From Gammaproteobacteria bacterium (lineage in GTDB: Bacteria; Pseudomonadota; Gammaproteobacteria; Burkholderiales; Burkholderiaceae_C): a DNA stretch of 49,784 nucleotides. The position numbers and the translations under genes were made by a program. The stretch covers positions 1-49,784 of the forward strand of contig JAHJWB010000020.1 of NCBI GenBank assembly GCA_018828125.1, read 5' to 3'. Positions 22,306 through 30,444 of this stretch are shown piece after piece. The number at the start of each line of letters is the position of its first letter. The first letter of the stretch is position 1. The notes under the pieces are model-generated. The model had not been told where the DNA came from. It searched no databases and saw only the letters and a program-made list of their open reading frames with translations.

Positions 22306-23559
22306 TCAGGGGGGCGTCGCTGCCAACGCCTGCGCGCACGCAAAGGCGCTGGCCCAGGCCCACTGAAAGTTGTACCCACCCAGCCAGCCCGTCACATCGA
22401 CCACTTCGCCGATGAAATACAGCCCCGGCTGCGCCTTGCACTCCATGGTCTGCTGCGACAGCACCTTGGTGTCCACGCCGCCCAGCGTGACCTCCGCCTT
22501 TTTGTAGCCCTCGGTGCCCGTGGGCGTCAGCTCCCAGCGCGCTAGCTGTTCGGCCAGTCGCGCCAGGGCCTTGTCGGACGCTTCGTTGATGGGGCGCTGC
22601 CAGTCGGCCTCGCGTTGGGCCCAGGCATCGGCCAGGCGGCTGGGCACCAGTGTGGCCAGTTCGTTGGCGATCAGCTTGCGCGAGCGCGCCTTGCCCTGCG
22701 CCAGCGCTACAGGCAAATCGACCTTGGGCGCAAGATTGATCGCGAGCGGCGTGCCCTCTTGCCAGTAGCTGGAGATCTGCAGCACCGCCGGGCCTGACAG
22801 GCCGCGGTGGGTGAACAGCAAGTCTTCGTCAAACGACATGCGGGTTTTCTTGGCACCGGTGCTGATCTGCACGGGCAAGGCCAGGCCCGACAGCTGCGCA
22901 TACGGCGCCCAGCCCGCGCCATCAAACGTCATCGGCACCAGCCCCGGGCGGCGCTCGATCAGCGGGATGTTGAACTGCTGCGCAAGTCGGTAGCCAAAAT
23001 CCGTCGCGCCGATCTTGGGGATGGACAACCCACCCGTGGCAATGACCAGCGACCGTGCCACCACCGGCCCACGATCAGTATCAATTTGATAGCTGTTACC
23101 GCTTGATGGATGAGCGCTAGAGGCCAAAAATACTATATTTTTGATGCCACAAGGCTGCCAGTGAGTCACCTGGCCCGCAGCGCACTCGGCCAGCAGCATG
23201 GCAATGATGTCCTCGGCGGATCGGTCGGCAAACAACTGGCCCTTGTGCTTTTCGTGAAATGCGATGCCGTGCTTTTGCACCAGTGCAATGAAGTCCGCCG
23301 GGGTGTAGCGCGCCAGGGCCGAGCGGCAGAACTGCGGGTTCTGCCCTACAAAGTGCTTGTGCGGCGCGGCCGGGTCCAGATCGCGGTTGGTGAAGTTGCA
23401 GCGCCCGCCACCCGAGATGCGGATCTTTTCTGCCACCTTCTCGGCATGGTCGATGAGCAAGACCTTCAGGCCCCGCTGGCCCGCCTGCGCGGCACAGAAA
23501 AGGCCGGCGGCACCGGCGCCGATGACGACGGCGTCGTAAGAATTGGAAGCGTGGGGCAC
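22306..23559 (-). CDS. NAD(P)/FAD-dependent oxidoreductase, BaiN/HI0933 (YhiN) family
   Basis: A 417-residue flavoprotein. The FAD-binding Rossmann motif VIGAGAAGLFCAAQAGQRG lies at residues 12-30, followed by the family signature ISGGGRCNFTN (about 48-58) and the C-terminal GGVDTKVLSQQTMECK and GLYFIGEVVDVTGWLGGYN. The function in betaproteobacteria is unknown; relatives reduce unsaturated steroids or are uncharacterised. Residues about 139-160 (KNIVFLASSAHPSSGNSYQI) come from a copy of the AGCGCT palindrome (23080-23143) in a loop of the insert domain. A 120-bp octamer array lies 60 bp upstream of the start codon. Confidence 0.92.
   Translation of the reverse strand: MPHASNSYDAVVIGAGAAGLFCAAQAGQRGLKVLLIDHAEKVAEKIRISGGGRCNFTNRDLDPAAPHKHFVGQNPQFCRSALARYTPADFIALVQKHGIAFHEKHKGQLFADRSAEDIIAMLLAECAAGQVTHWQPCGIKNIVFLASSAHPSSGNSYQIDTDRGPVVARSLVIATGGLSIPKIGATDFGYRLAQQFNIPLIERRPGLVPMTFDGAGWAPYAQLSGLALPVQISTGAKKTRMSFDEDLLFTHRGLSGPAVLQISSYWQEGTPLAINLAPKVDLPVALAQGKARSRKLIANELATLVPSRLADAWAQREADWQRPINEASDKALARLAEQLARWELTPTGTEGYKKAEVTLGGVDTKVLSQQTMECKAQPGLYFIGEVVDVTGWLGGYNFQWAWASAFACAQALAATPP
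23080..23143. repeat. AGCGCT palindrome copy 4 (inside the flavoprotein gene)
   Basis: TGATAGCTGTTACCGCTTGA / TGAGCGCTAGAGGCCAAAAA. Translated in frame on the minus strand as part of the flavoprotein. Confidence 0.83.
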
Positions 23560-23618
23560 GGTAGGGCGATAGGGGCGGTGGCGGGGCCGCCATTGTCGCC
23601 GCTGCGTTCACGGGGCCT

Positions 23619-23738
23619 GATCAACGGATCAACGAATCAACGCATCAACGCATCAACGGATCAACGGATCAACGGATCAACGAATCAACGAATCAACGAA
23701 TCAACGCATCAACGCATCAACGGATCAACGGATCAACG
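23619..23738. repeat. Tandem octamer array, 15 units of NATCAACG
   Basis: Fifteen directly repeated 8-mers; bases 2-8 (ATCAACG) are identical in all units. The first base is, in order, G G A C C G G G A A A C C G G. The array begins 60 bp upstream of the flavoprotein start codon and ends one base before the stop codon of the binding-protein gene (both minus strand). It is a microsatellite-like array in a probable promoter/leader. Confidence 0.97.
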
Positions 23739-23739
23739 G

Positions 23740-24954
23740 TCATTGCCGGTACACACCACCCGGGCCTACCACCACGATGTCCACAAAGTTGGAGCCATGG
23801 TGGTTTTGTGCGCTGAACTGGTAGGTATAGCCGCCCAGGTCCAGGCTGCCCAGCCCCTGCATGGCAGACACCAGGCCGGCACGGGTTACGCCCGGGCCGG
23901 CGGCACGCAGGCCTTCGACCAGCACACGTCCATCCATGTAGCCGGTGTAGCGGTCATAGTCCACCGGCTTGTTGTGCCGCTTCATCGACGCCTGGAAGTC
24001 CCGCGTGAGCGCAATCGTGGGGCGGGTGGGCGATGGGCCTGTGCGCGCAACGGCCAGTCCGCGTGCGTCTTCACCCAGCGCCTTGAGCACGGCCGAACCC
24101 GCAGCCAGCGACAGCGCGTAAACCGGCACCCCCAAATGCGCGCGGTTGGCGCGCACATAGGTCACCACGGGCGGCCCTGCGGCGACCAGAAGCACGGCTT
24201 GTGGTTTAAGCGCGGCCAGCGCCTTGGCGGCGTCCCCTGCGTCCTGCCCGGTCGGAGCAAGCGCGTGTGATCCCGCCAGCGTCCCGCCTTCGGCCACAAT
24301 GGTTTTTTCGACCAGCGGCAACAGCAGCTTGCCGAAGTCGTTGTTCTCGTAAGCCACGGCAATGCGCGATGTCTGCACCGCCACCAGATTTCGCACGATC
24401 TTGACCAGCTCATCGGCATAGCTGGCGCGCGTGGTGAACAGGTAAGGATGCTGCTGCGCCCGCACCGCCGGGCTTCCGGTGTAGACCGAGATCAGCGGCA
24501 GCTTGGCCTGCGTGAGGTAGGGCAGCAACCCGATCACCTGCGAGGTGCCCGACACACCAAACAAGGCCACCACGCCGTCTTTTTCGCTCAGCTGCTTCGC
24601 GTTCTCCAGCGTGCGGCGCGGGTCGAAACCGTCGTCCATCGTCACCAGCCGAATCTTGCGGCCGCCGATGCCGCCTTTGGCGTTGGCGTCTTCAATGGCG
24701 GCATCCTGGCCTTCGTGAATGGGCTGCAGGAAAGGCGCCATGCCGCCCGACATCGCGGTGGATCTGCCGATCAGAATGTCGCCCTTGCCGTCTGCACGAG
24801 AAGGCTGCGCCTGTGCCGCGGCTGACCAGGGCGCCAGTGCTGGCAGGGCCGCCGCAGCCCAACACAGCACGGCCCGGCGGCGCGCGCCCGAGAGGTCGTG
24901 GGCTGCACTTGCAGCGCAGGCAATGCGGGAATCGGGGGGCTGCACAACAGGCAT
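23740..24954 (-). CDS. Branched-chain-amino-acid-type ABC transporter substrate-binding protein
   Basis: A 404-residue periplasmic binding protein of the Leu/Ile/Val (type I fold) family. It begins with an Arg-rich Tat-like or long Sec signal (GARRRAVLCWAAAALPALAP, residues 23-42) cleaved near AAAQA. The mature part has ILIGRSTAMSGGMAPFLQPI, FGVSGTSQVIGLLPYL, PLISVYTGSPAVR and RIAVAYENNDFGK. The ligand is not predictable. No permease or ATPase genes are adjacent, so it is an orphan binding protein. The longer open frame upstream (to 25179) was rejected because it lacks a ribosome site and the M at 24954 gives a normal signal peptide. Confidence 0.9.
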   Translation of the reverse strand: MPVVQPPDSRIACAASAAHDLSGARRRAVLCWAAAALPALAPWSAAAQAQPSRADGKGDILIGRSTAMSGGMAPFLQPIHEGQDAAIEDANAKGGIGGRKIRLVTMDDGFDPRRTLENAKQLSEKDGVVALFGVSGTSQVIGLLPYLTQAKLPLISVYTGSPAVRAQQHPYLFTTRASYADELVKIVRNLVAVQTSRIAVAYENNDFGKLLLPLVEKTIVAEGGTLAGSHALAPTGQDAGDAAKALAALKPQAVLLVAAGPPVVTYVRANRAHLGVPVYALSLAAGSAVLKALGEDARGLAVARTGPSPTRPTIALTRDFQASMKRHNKPVDYDRYTGYMDGRVLVEGLRAAGPGVTRAGLVSAMQGLGSLDLGGYTYQFSAQNHHGSNFVDIVVVGPGGVYRQ

Positions 24955-25196
24955 GGGGGCTCCAAGGTCGGCGGATGGGGCCCATGGTAGGAAGCTTGCC
25001 GTGTTGGCAGCCACGGGGTTTCCCCGCGAACGCGGTCGCTCGCGAGACGCGGGTTTTCCCGCCTCCGGGGGGCGGTCAGACTGTGGTGTTGTCAGTCGGG
25101 CAACCCTGCGCATGTGCAGCGGGTGGCTTGGGCGCAGGCTGCTCCGGTGTCGCAGGGCGCGGTAGCATGTGCCATCCATTTGCCAAGGACCGCCCC

Positions 25197-25676
25197 ATGA
25201 ATCCGATCCGCTATGCCGTCTGTAGCTTGTTGCTTGCCTTCGTCGCCCCGGCGTGGGCCATCCACAAATGCATCGACGAAAAGGGCAAGGTGTCGTTTCA
25301 GGACGCGTCGTGCACGGGCCAGGGCGAGAAGATCGAAGTGCAACCCGCTATGCAGGGAGCAGCCCCCGCACCACCCAGTCCGTCCGCGGCACAGGAAGGC
25401 GCGTTCGGCCCGACTTGGCAGCGCAAGAACTATCTGCAGAGCCAGGGCGTGCCCCAGGCTCGAGCGGCCGTTGAGCGCAATCAGCGCGAATGCGCGGCGG
25501 GGCAGCAAGAGGGTGTGGCCCAGTCGGGCCCGCTTCGGCGCAGCCTGGGATCGGGCTCCCAATTTGCGCAAGAGCGTTCGGCCGCTGCGGCCAAAGACAA
25601 AGCCGCGTGCGACGCCCGCACTCAGGAGTTGCGCGAGCAGCTGAAGGCGCTCGAAGGCGAGCTCTCCAAACTTTGA
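25197..25676 (+). CDS. Secreted DUF4124-type protein
   Basis: A 159-residue protein with a Sec signal (MNPIRYAVCSLLLAFVAPAW, cleavage after AWA). The mature start IHKCIDEKGKVSFQDASCTG matches the DUF4124 pattern (K/Y-x-W/C-x-D-x-x-G-x-x-x-F/Y-x-D). A Pro/Ala/Ser linker follows, then a charged coiled-coil-prone C-terminus (RTQELREQLKALEGELSKL). The function is unknown. CAAGGA upstream supports the start. The 242 bp before it hold GC-rich overlapping hairpins (about 25016-25065) near the divergent binding-protein start. Confidence 0.85.
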   Translation: MNPIRYAVCSLLLAFVAPAWAIHKCIDEKGKVSFQDASCTGQGEKIEVQPAMQGAAPAPPSPSAAQEGAFGPTWQRKNYLQSQGVPQARAAVERNQRECAAGQQEGVAQSGPLRRSLGSGSQFAQERSAAAAKDKAACDARTQELREQLKALEGELSKL

Positions 25677-25727
25677 TGCGGCCTTTGAACTCTCCGAACG
25701 ACGACGGAATCGATCTGATGCAGGCGA

Positions 25728-26861
25728 CTACCCCTTCCAGGTAAACGGAAACTTGAACTGCTTCACGAACCCGTTGGGCACGTAGTCGCCCAGCACGCCG
25801 TATTTTTCAGGCCAGAGCTTGGTGCTTTTGACCGCGGTGCCGAACAGGTAGTCCAGAAACGCGAAGTGCGCGGCGTAGTTCTTGTCCAGCGCTTCGTTGT
25901 CCTGGCTGTGGTGCCAGTGGTGAAAGTTGGGCGTGACCAGCACGTAGCGCAGCGGGCCCAGGCGCACGCTGACGTTGGCGTGGTTGAACACCGCCTGGAA
26001 GCCCACGATGACGATGTAGGCGTCGATCACTTCCTTGCTGAAACCCAGCACATAGATGGGCGCCAGCACCAGCGTGCGGGTGATGATCAGCTCCAGGATG
26101 TGCTGGCGCGAGCCCGCCATCCAGTCCATGCTCTTGACGCTGTGGTGCACGGCGTGCAGGCGCCACAGCAGCGGAACTTCGTGGTACGCGCGGTGCGTCC
26201 AATACTGGACCAGGTCTGCCACCAGCACGATGAGGAACAGTGCCACCCAGAAGTTCAGGCCCTGCACCCAGCCGCGGATGCCGTCGTTGGCGGCCCAGCC
26301 AAAGAACTTGTGCACCAGCAGGTTGGTGGCCAGCAATACAAAGCCGACCACCATGTGGTTCACGATGAAGTGGTGAAAGTCGGTTTGCCATTCTTCGCGA
26401 AAGATCGGCTGGTCCTTGCGCAGCGCCCACAGCTTTTCAATGAAGATAAAAATCAGCGAGCTGCCCAGCAGGTCAAGGATGAACCAGTCAAGGCCGATGT
26501 ACAGCGTGTCATCCGGGAAGTTGGGGTTTACCTCGACCTTGTGGCCGCCCAGAATGGCGGTCAGCGCGACCATGGCAAAGGCAAAGGTCGACAACCAGCG
26601 GGACCGGTTGAACAGAATGTTGACCAGCGAAATGCCACCGGCAACGGCCATCGCACCCAACATGATGTTGCGGATCACGGCCACGTCGTAGCTCTTGCGC
26701 AGCTGCGGCGTGGTCAGGTATTCAGGGAAGTGAAACGCCAGCACACCCAGAAAACACAGGACGGCCAGTGTGAGCGCAATCACACCCGACACCAGCCCCC
26801 GCCCGCGCCGCAATGCGCCGTGGCTTTCGGTGAACTCATTGAGCTTGTCGATTTCGAGCAT
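25728..26861 (-). CDS. Sterol desaturase/fatty acid hydroxylase family membrane protein
   Basis: A 377-residue integral membrane di-iron enzyme. About six hydrophobic segments are visible. The histidine clusters needed for iron are present: HRAYHEVPLLWRLHAVHHS (HxxxH and HxxHH) and, later, FHHWHHSQDN. The family hydroxylates or desaturates lipids; the substrate here is unknown. The start was set at MLEIDKLNEF because GGAGGG lies 7 bp upstream; an ATG five codons earlier is possible. It is divergent from the thioesterase gene. Confidence 0.92.
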   Translation of the reverse strand: MLEIDKLNEFTESHGALRRGRGLVSGVIALTLAVLCFLGVLAFHFPEYLTTPQLRKSYDVAVIRNIMLGAMAVAGGISLVNILFNRSRWLSTFAFAMVALTAILGGHKVEVNPNFPDDTLYIGLDWFILDLLGSSLIFIFIEKLWALRKDQPIFREEWQTDFHHFIVNHMVVGFVLLATNLLVHKFFGWAANDGIRGWVQGLNFWVALFLIVLVADLVQYWTHRAYHEVPLLWRLHAVHHSVKSMDWMAGSRQHILELIITRTLVLAPIYVLGFSKEVIDAYIVIVGFQAVFNHANVSVRLGPLRYVLVTPNFHHWHHSQDNEALDKNYAAHFAFLDYLFGTAVKSTKLWPEKYGVLGDYVPNGFVKQFKFPFTWKG

Positions 26862-27004
26862 GTTTCCCTCCGGCATCTGCTGCCTGCGTGCTTTAACGCA
26901 ATTGATCTTGGTGGCCTGACTGAGCTTGTGTAGGCCTGTGTGGCGCGAGTGTAGCGGGACGCACGGTCATCGGCGCAGCCGCGCCGGGCCCATAAAATCG
27001 TGGC

Positions 27005-27493
27005 ATGAACATCCCTTCCCACCAACTCAGCATGACCGTGCTGATGTCCCCCGACATGGCCAACTTCTCGGGCAATGTGCACGGCGGAGCCATTTTGAAG
27101 CTGCTGGACCAGGTGGCCTACTCGTGTGCCAGCCGCTATTCGGCCTGCTACGTCGTCACGCTCAGCGTGGACCAGGTGATGTTTCTGCAGCCCATTCATG
27201 TGGGCGAGCTGGTGACGTTTCTGGCCAGCGTCAATTACACCGGCAGCTCGTCGATGGAGGTCGGCATCAAGGTGGTGGCCGAAGACATCCGCTCGCAGGT
27301 GGTGCGGCATGTGAACAGCTGCTTCTTCACGATGGTAGCCGTGGATGAGGCGCGCAAGCCTGTGCAGGTGCCGCCCCTGTCGCCTTCCACTCCCGACGAG
27401 CGCCGCCGCTGGGACGCCGCGCTGCTGCGCAAGTCGCTGCGCAAAGAGCTGGCGGAACGCTTTCAGCAGGTGCGCGAAACCGCCACACCGTAA
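27005..27493 (+). CDS. Acyl-CoA thioesterase (YciA-like hotdog)
   Basis: A 162-residue single-hotdog thioesterase. Motifs: MANFSGNVHGGAILKLLDQV with the catalytic Asp/His region, SVDQVMFLQPIHVGELVTF, and VRHVNSCFFTMVAVDE. It should hydrolyse acyl-CoA esters. The C-terminal about 35 residues are an Arg/Glu-rich helix. It is divergent from the desaturase-family gene, hinting at a lipid link, but no shared regulation is visible. Confidence 0.92.
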   Translation: MNIPSHQLSMTVLMSPDMANFSGNVHGGAILKLLDQVAYSCASRYSACYVVTLSVDQVMFLQPIHVGELVTFLASVNYTGSSSMEVGIKVVAEDIRSQVVRHVNSCFFTMVAVDEARKPVQVPPLSPSTPDERRRWDAALLRKSLRKELAERFQQVRETATP

Positions 27494-27522
27494 CAGCACC
27501 ACTGCCAGTGCGGCGCAGCGCG

Positions 27523-28242
27523 TTACGCTGCGCTCCGGCTGCGCCCCGCGAGCGACACCGCTTGCAGCGACAGGCCATCGATCTCGTTGGTGATGCCCGA
27601 GAGCACGTTGGCCACCACCGCAAATTCGCGGCCATGCTGCCCCGCGCGCGCGGCCATCACTTGCGCGTTAAAGCTCACCACCTTGGCCTCGCGCGCCACG
27701 GTCTGGATGGACGCCACGATGCCCGCCAGCTCTTTCATCAGCGTTTCAGATTTGGCCTTGCTGACCTGATCGAACGCGGTAGTCGCTGTGTTGAGCGCTT
27801 CGAGCGCGCTGTCGGTGGACTCCACCAGCCGCGCCAATGCGTCTTCAACCCGCGGGCTTTGGCGCTCTGCCAGGTCCAACGCTGTGCCCACCTGCTGCGC
27901 AAAAGCGTCGATGGTGGCGCCCACGCCAGCAGGGCCGTGGTAGGTCTTGCGGATGATGTCGCCGCTGGTTGTGTCGAGATGGCGGGCGGTGTCTACCAAC
28001 TTGGCCTGGCTGTCGGTGAACAGCGCCAGCGAGCCGCGCGCGGCCTTCATGTGCAGGTCGCTGCCGCGTGCGGCCAGCACCGTCTGCAGCACCATGCGTT
28101 GCGACAACATGCGCTGGCGTGCTGCCAGGTTGACGAGCGACATCTCGCTGTCACGCCCGCCAGAAGACCCCGGCTTGAGCACCAGAGCGGGCGTCGAAGA
28201 AAAGGGCATGCCGGTGCGGGGAGAGAGTGAAAAGGCTGCCAT
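27523..28242 (-). CDS. Soluble PilJ_N-domain protein with partial chemoreceptor signalling tip
   Basis: A 239-residue protein without a transmembrane helix or signal peptide. Residues 36-50 (LVNLAARQRMLSQRM) are the P-box-like motif of PilJ_N/NIT-related sensor helices, as in the nitrate sensor NarX. The C-terminal part contains VSFNAQVMAARAGQHGREFA, which matches the hairpin tip of chemoreceptors (normally [20 protein letters not shown]), but the second half of the signalling domain is missing. It may be a cytoplasmic nitrate/nitrite sensor or a degenerate receptor. The gene closes the nitrate-assimilation region and has its own sigma-54-like promoter 40 bp upstream. The start MAAFSLSPRT was chosen for position relative to that promoter. 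Confidence 0.82.
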   Translation of the reverse strand: MAAFSLSPRTGMPFSSTPALVLKPGSSGGRDSEMSLVNLAARQRMLSQRMVLQTVLAARGSDLHMKAARGSLALFTDSQAKLVDTARHLDTTSGDIIRKTYHGPAGVGATIDAFAQQVGTALDLAERQSPRVEDALARLVESTDSALEALNTATTAFDQVSKAKSETLMKELAGIVASIQTVAREAKVVSFNAQVMAARAGQHGREFAVVANVLSGITNEIDGLSLQAVSLAGRSRSAA

Positions 28243-28281
28243 GGTGTTCCTTGTTCTGGTTGCATCCAGATACAGATCAAC

Positions 28282-28298
28282 AAGCAATACCTGGGCCA
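28282..28298 (-). promoter_or_regulatory. Putative sigma-54 promoter of the PilJ_N gene
   Basis: Minus strand TGGCCCAGGTATTGCTT fits the -24 (TGGC) and -12 (TTGC) elements at the same spacing as the copies at 38275 and 41922. An NtrC-like dyad (TGAACCA-N3-CGGTGCT) lies at 28316-28332, unusually close. Confidence 0.68.
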
Positions 28299-28525
28299 GT
28301 GGCGTGTGTGGCGCATGAACCAAACCGGTGCTGCGGTGTAGCTGCACGAGGGGCAACGCACGCACGGGGAACGACGCGCACGGACGACGGCACGCAAGCG
28401 CGTTCAGCCTTCCGCGCGCTCGACGCTCGACCTGAACCGCCGTGGCTGTTATCCGGTGGCTTGGGGGTCAGGGTCAGGGTGATGGCGCAGTCGCAACGAC
28501 GGCCGCTACCAGAAGGACTCTCCGC

Positions 28526-29350
28526 TCAGCCCGCGCGGCGCACCATCGGCTGTGCCACCCCGTCGTGAGATGCCAGGGCGATGCCACGCACCACGTCCCC
28601 CACCACAATCACCGACGGGCTGGCCAAACCCTCGCGGGCGATGGTGGCGTGCAGTGCGCCCAGCGTGGTAACCGCGTGGCGCTGCTGAGGCAGGCTGGCG
28701 TGCTGGATGATGGCCACGGGCGTGTCAGCAGGCAGGCCGGTGAGCAGCTCTTGCTCGATGGTGGCCGCGCCGCTCACACCCATGTAGATCACCAGCGTGA
28801 GCTTGGCGTCGCGGGCCGTGGCGGCCAGTTGGCGCCAGTCGGTACCTGCATCGCCGGGTTTGGCATGGCCGGTGACAAAGACCACGCCGTGGGCATGCTC
28901 GCGGTGCGTGAGCGGTGCGCCCAGCGAGGTCAGGCCTGCCAGCCCCGCCGTGATGCCGTTGATCACGGTGACGGGCACCCCCGCTGCGCGCAGGTGTTCC
29001 ACCTCTTCACCACCGCGCCCAAAGATGAAGGGGTCGCCGCCCTTCAGGCGCACCACGGTTTCGCCTTCGTTCACGGCCATCAGCATCAGCTTTTCGATGA
29101 AGGCTTGCGGCGTGCTTTTGCAGCCGCCGCGTTTGCCCACATAGACGATGCGGGCTGTGGGCGATGCGTGCGCCACGATAGCGTCGCTCACCAGGTCATC
29201 CACCAGCAGCACGGTGGCGGCCTGGATGGCCTTGAGCGCCTTGAGGGTGAGCAGCTCCGGGTCGCCCGGGCCTGCGCCCACCAGTGTGCAGCTGCCGCCC
29301 GTGCCCAGGTGCGGGCGCGGCGTGTCGATGGGGGGTGTGGGGCGGCTCAT
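28526..29350 (-). CDS. cobA: Uroporphyrinogen-III C-methyltransferase (siroheme pathway)
   Basis: A 274-residue single-domain SUMT. It methylates uroporphyrinogen III twice using SAM to precorrin-2, precursor of siroheme. Motifs: LVGAGPGDPELLTLKAL, VGKRGG, the signature VRLKGGDPFIFGRGGEE, and INGITAGLAGLTSLGAPLTH. The oxidase/chelatase half of CysG is absent. The start overlaps the ybiB stop by 4 bp (ATGA). In this cluster it most likely supplies siroheme for the nitrite reductase NirB. Confidence 0.95.
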   Translation of the reverse strand: MSRPTPPIDTPRPHLGTGGSCTLVGAGPGDPELLTLKALKAIQAATVLLVDDLVSDAIVAHASPTARIVYVGKRGGCKSTPQAFIEKLMLMAVNEGETVVRLKGGDPFIFGRGGEEVEHLRAAGVPVTVINGITAGLAGLTSLGAPLTHREHAHGVVFVTGHAKPGDAGTDWRQLAATARDAKLTLVIYMGVSGAATIEQELLTGLPADTPVAIIQHASLPQQRHAVTTLGALHATIAREGLASPSVIVVGDVVRGIALASHDGVAQPMVRRAG

Positions 29351-30270
29351 GGGGATGTCTCCGAAACTGTTTGATCCGCAAGTCGCAAGATGTGTTCCAC
29401 CTGTCGCTCAATGGCGGGCGGAATCGGCAACTCGCCCGCGAGGACTCGGCGTGTGTAGTGGGCTGTGGTGGCTACGTCGATCTCTGCGGGCAGGCCGGGC
29501 ACTTCGCTGGCGGTGCCAGGTTGTTGCGATTCGAGCACCGCGTGTACGCCGTGTACGAAGCCGTCGTAACGGGGGGTGCGGCGCGGGTCGGTGGCCACCT
29601 CGCCCTCCAGCCCGCGTGAGAGCAGGGCGCTCATGCCCAGCGTGTGAAACGTGGTCTGCAGCATCTCGAAATATTCGGGGTGTGTGTAAGCCGTGACCAC
29701 CACCGCAGGCCCCGCGCACGGGTTCATCAGTTTGACTACGCTGTGCCCCGGGTTGCGCAAGCCCACCACCTCGCGCACGGCCAGCAGGCGCGCCAGGCCT
29801 GCGTGCAGGTGCTGGGTCTGGATGTGGCGCACGATGCCGTTTGCTATTTTTTCAGGAGCTATCAGACCAGGTACATCAAGCGCTAGAAGCACATCTGATG
29901 CCAAAACGCGCCGCGCTTCGGTGCGCATGCCGTGCAGCAGCACCGGCAGCCCCTCGCGTGCCAGCAGCAGCGCTAACAGCGGGGTGAGCACCGGCAGCTT
30001 GCGCGCGCCGTTGTAGCTGGGCAGCACGATCAGGGGGGCGTCGCACGCGGGCACTTTGGCCAGGCGCTGGTGGGTGGCGTCCAGAAACCCGCACATCTCC
30101 TCCGCCGTCTCGCCCTTGATGCGCATCGCCAGGCAGAAGGCGCCGATCTCCAGGTCGCTCACGGCGCCATCCAGCACCTGGCCGAACAGGTCGGTGGCCT
30201 GCTCGCGGGTGAGGGGCTTGGCGCCGCGCGCGCCGCGCCCAATTTCCTTGATGTACTGGCTAATGCCCAT
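29347..30270 (-). CDS. ybiB: DNA-binding protein YbiB (TrpD2 family)
   Basis: A 307-residue protein of the anthranilate-phosphoribosyltransferase-like TrpD2/YbiB family, which binds nucleic acid rather than making tryptophan. Start MGISQYIKEIGRGARGAKPL and the glycosyltransferase-fold segments PLIVLPSYNGARKLPVL, VGLRNPGHSVVKLMNP are typical. Residues about 123-144 (SDVLLALDVPGLIAPEKIAN) include a copy of the AGCGCT palindrome, read in frame. It overlaps cobA by 4 bp and follows nasA, so it sits within the nitrate region; its role there is unknown. Confidence 0.9.
   Translation of the reverse strand: MGISQYIKEIGRGARGAKPLTREQATDLFGQVLDGAVSDLEIGAFCLAMRIKGETAEEMCGFLDATHQRLAKVPACDAPLIVLPSYNGARKLPVLTPLLALLLAREGLPVLLHGMRTEARRVLASDVLLALDVPGLIAPEKIANGIVRHIQTQHLHAGLARLLAVREVVGLRNPGHSVVKLMNPCAGPAVVVTAYTHPEYFEMLQTTFHTLGMSALLSRGLEGEVATDPRRTPRYDGFVHGVHAVLESQQPGTASEVPGLPAEIDVATTAHYTRRVLAGELPIPPAIERQVEHILRLADQTVSETSP
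29841..29903. repeat. AGCGCT palindrome copy 5 (inside ybiB)
   Basis: CAGGAGCTATCAGACCAGGT / CATCAAGCGCTAGAAGC. The left core is diverged. Read in frame as part of YbiB. Confidence 0.75.
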
Positions 30271-30290
30271 GGTCTTTTGGTTTGGTGGCG

Positions 30291-30389
30291 GGACTTGTGA
30301 AACAGGGCTTCAGCATCGTTATTTCGGCTTGCCGTACAGGCGTACTGTCTGCGCCGAAATGCCTAGCTGAAGCCCTGTTGCACAAGTCC
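30291..30389. repeat. 99-bp imperfect palindrome between nasA and ybiB
   Basis: GGACTTGTG (30291-30299) pairs with CACAAGTCC (30381-30389); inside, AACAGGGCTTCAGC pairs with GCTGAAGCCCTGTT, and ATTTCGGC with GCCGAAAT, around a GTAC-rich centre. The whole spacer would fold into one long hairpin in RNA. It could be a REP/MITE-like element or a processing or attenuation structure within the operon. Confidence 0.9.
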
Positions 30390-30444
30390 TTGTGGGTGTT
30401 TTGCGGGCGGAGCGCTATTTTCGCGCAAGCAAGCCAACTTCTGG

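Noticed and set aside
23619..23738. CRISPR array
   Set aside because: The repeats are 8 bp without spacers; this is a tandem microsatellite. No cas genes are near.
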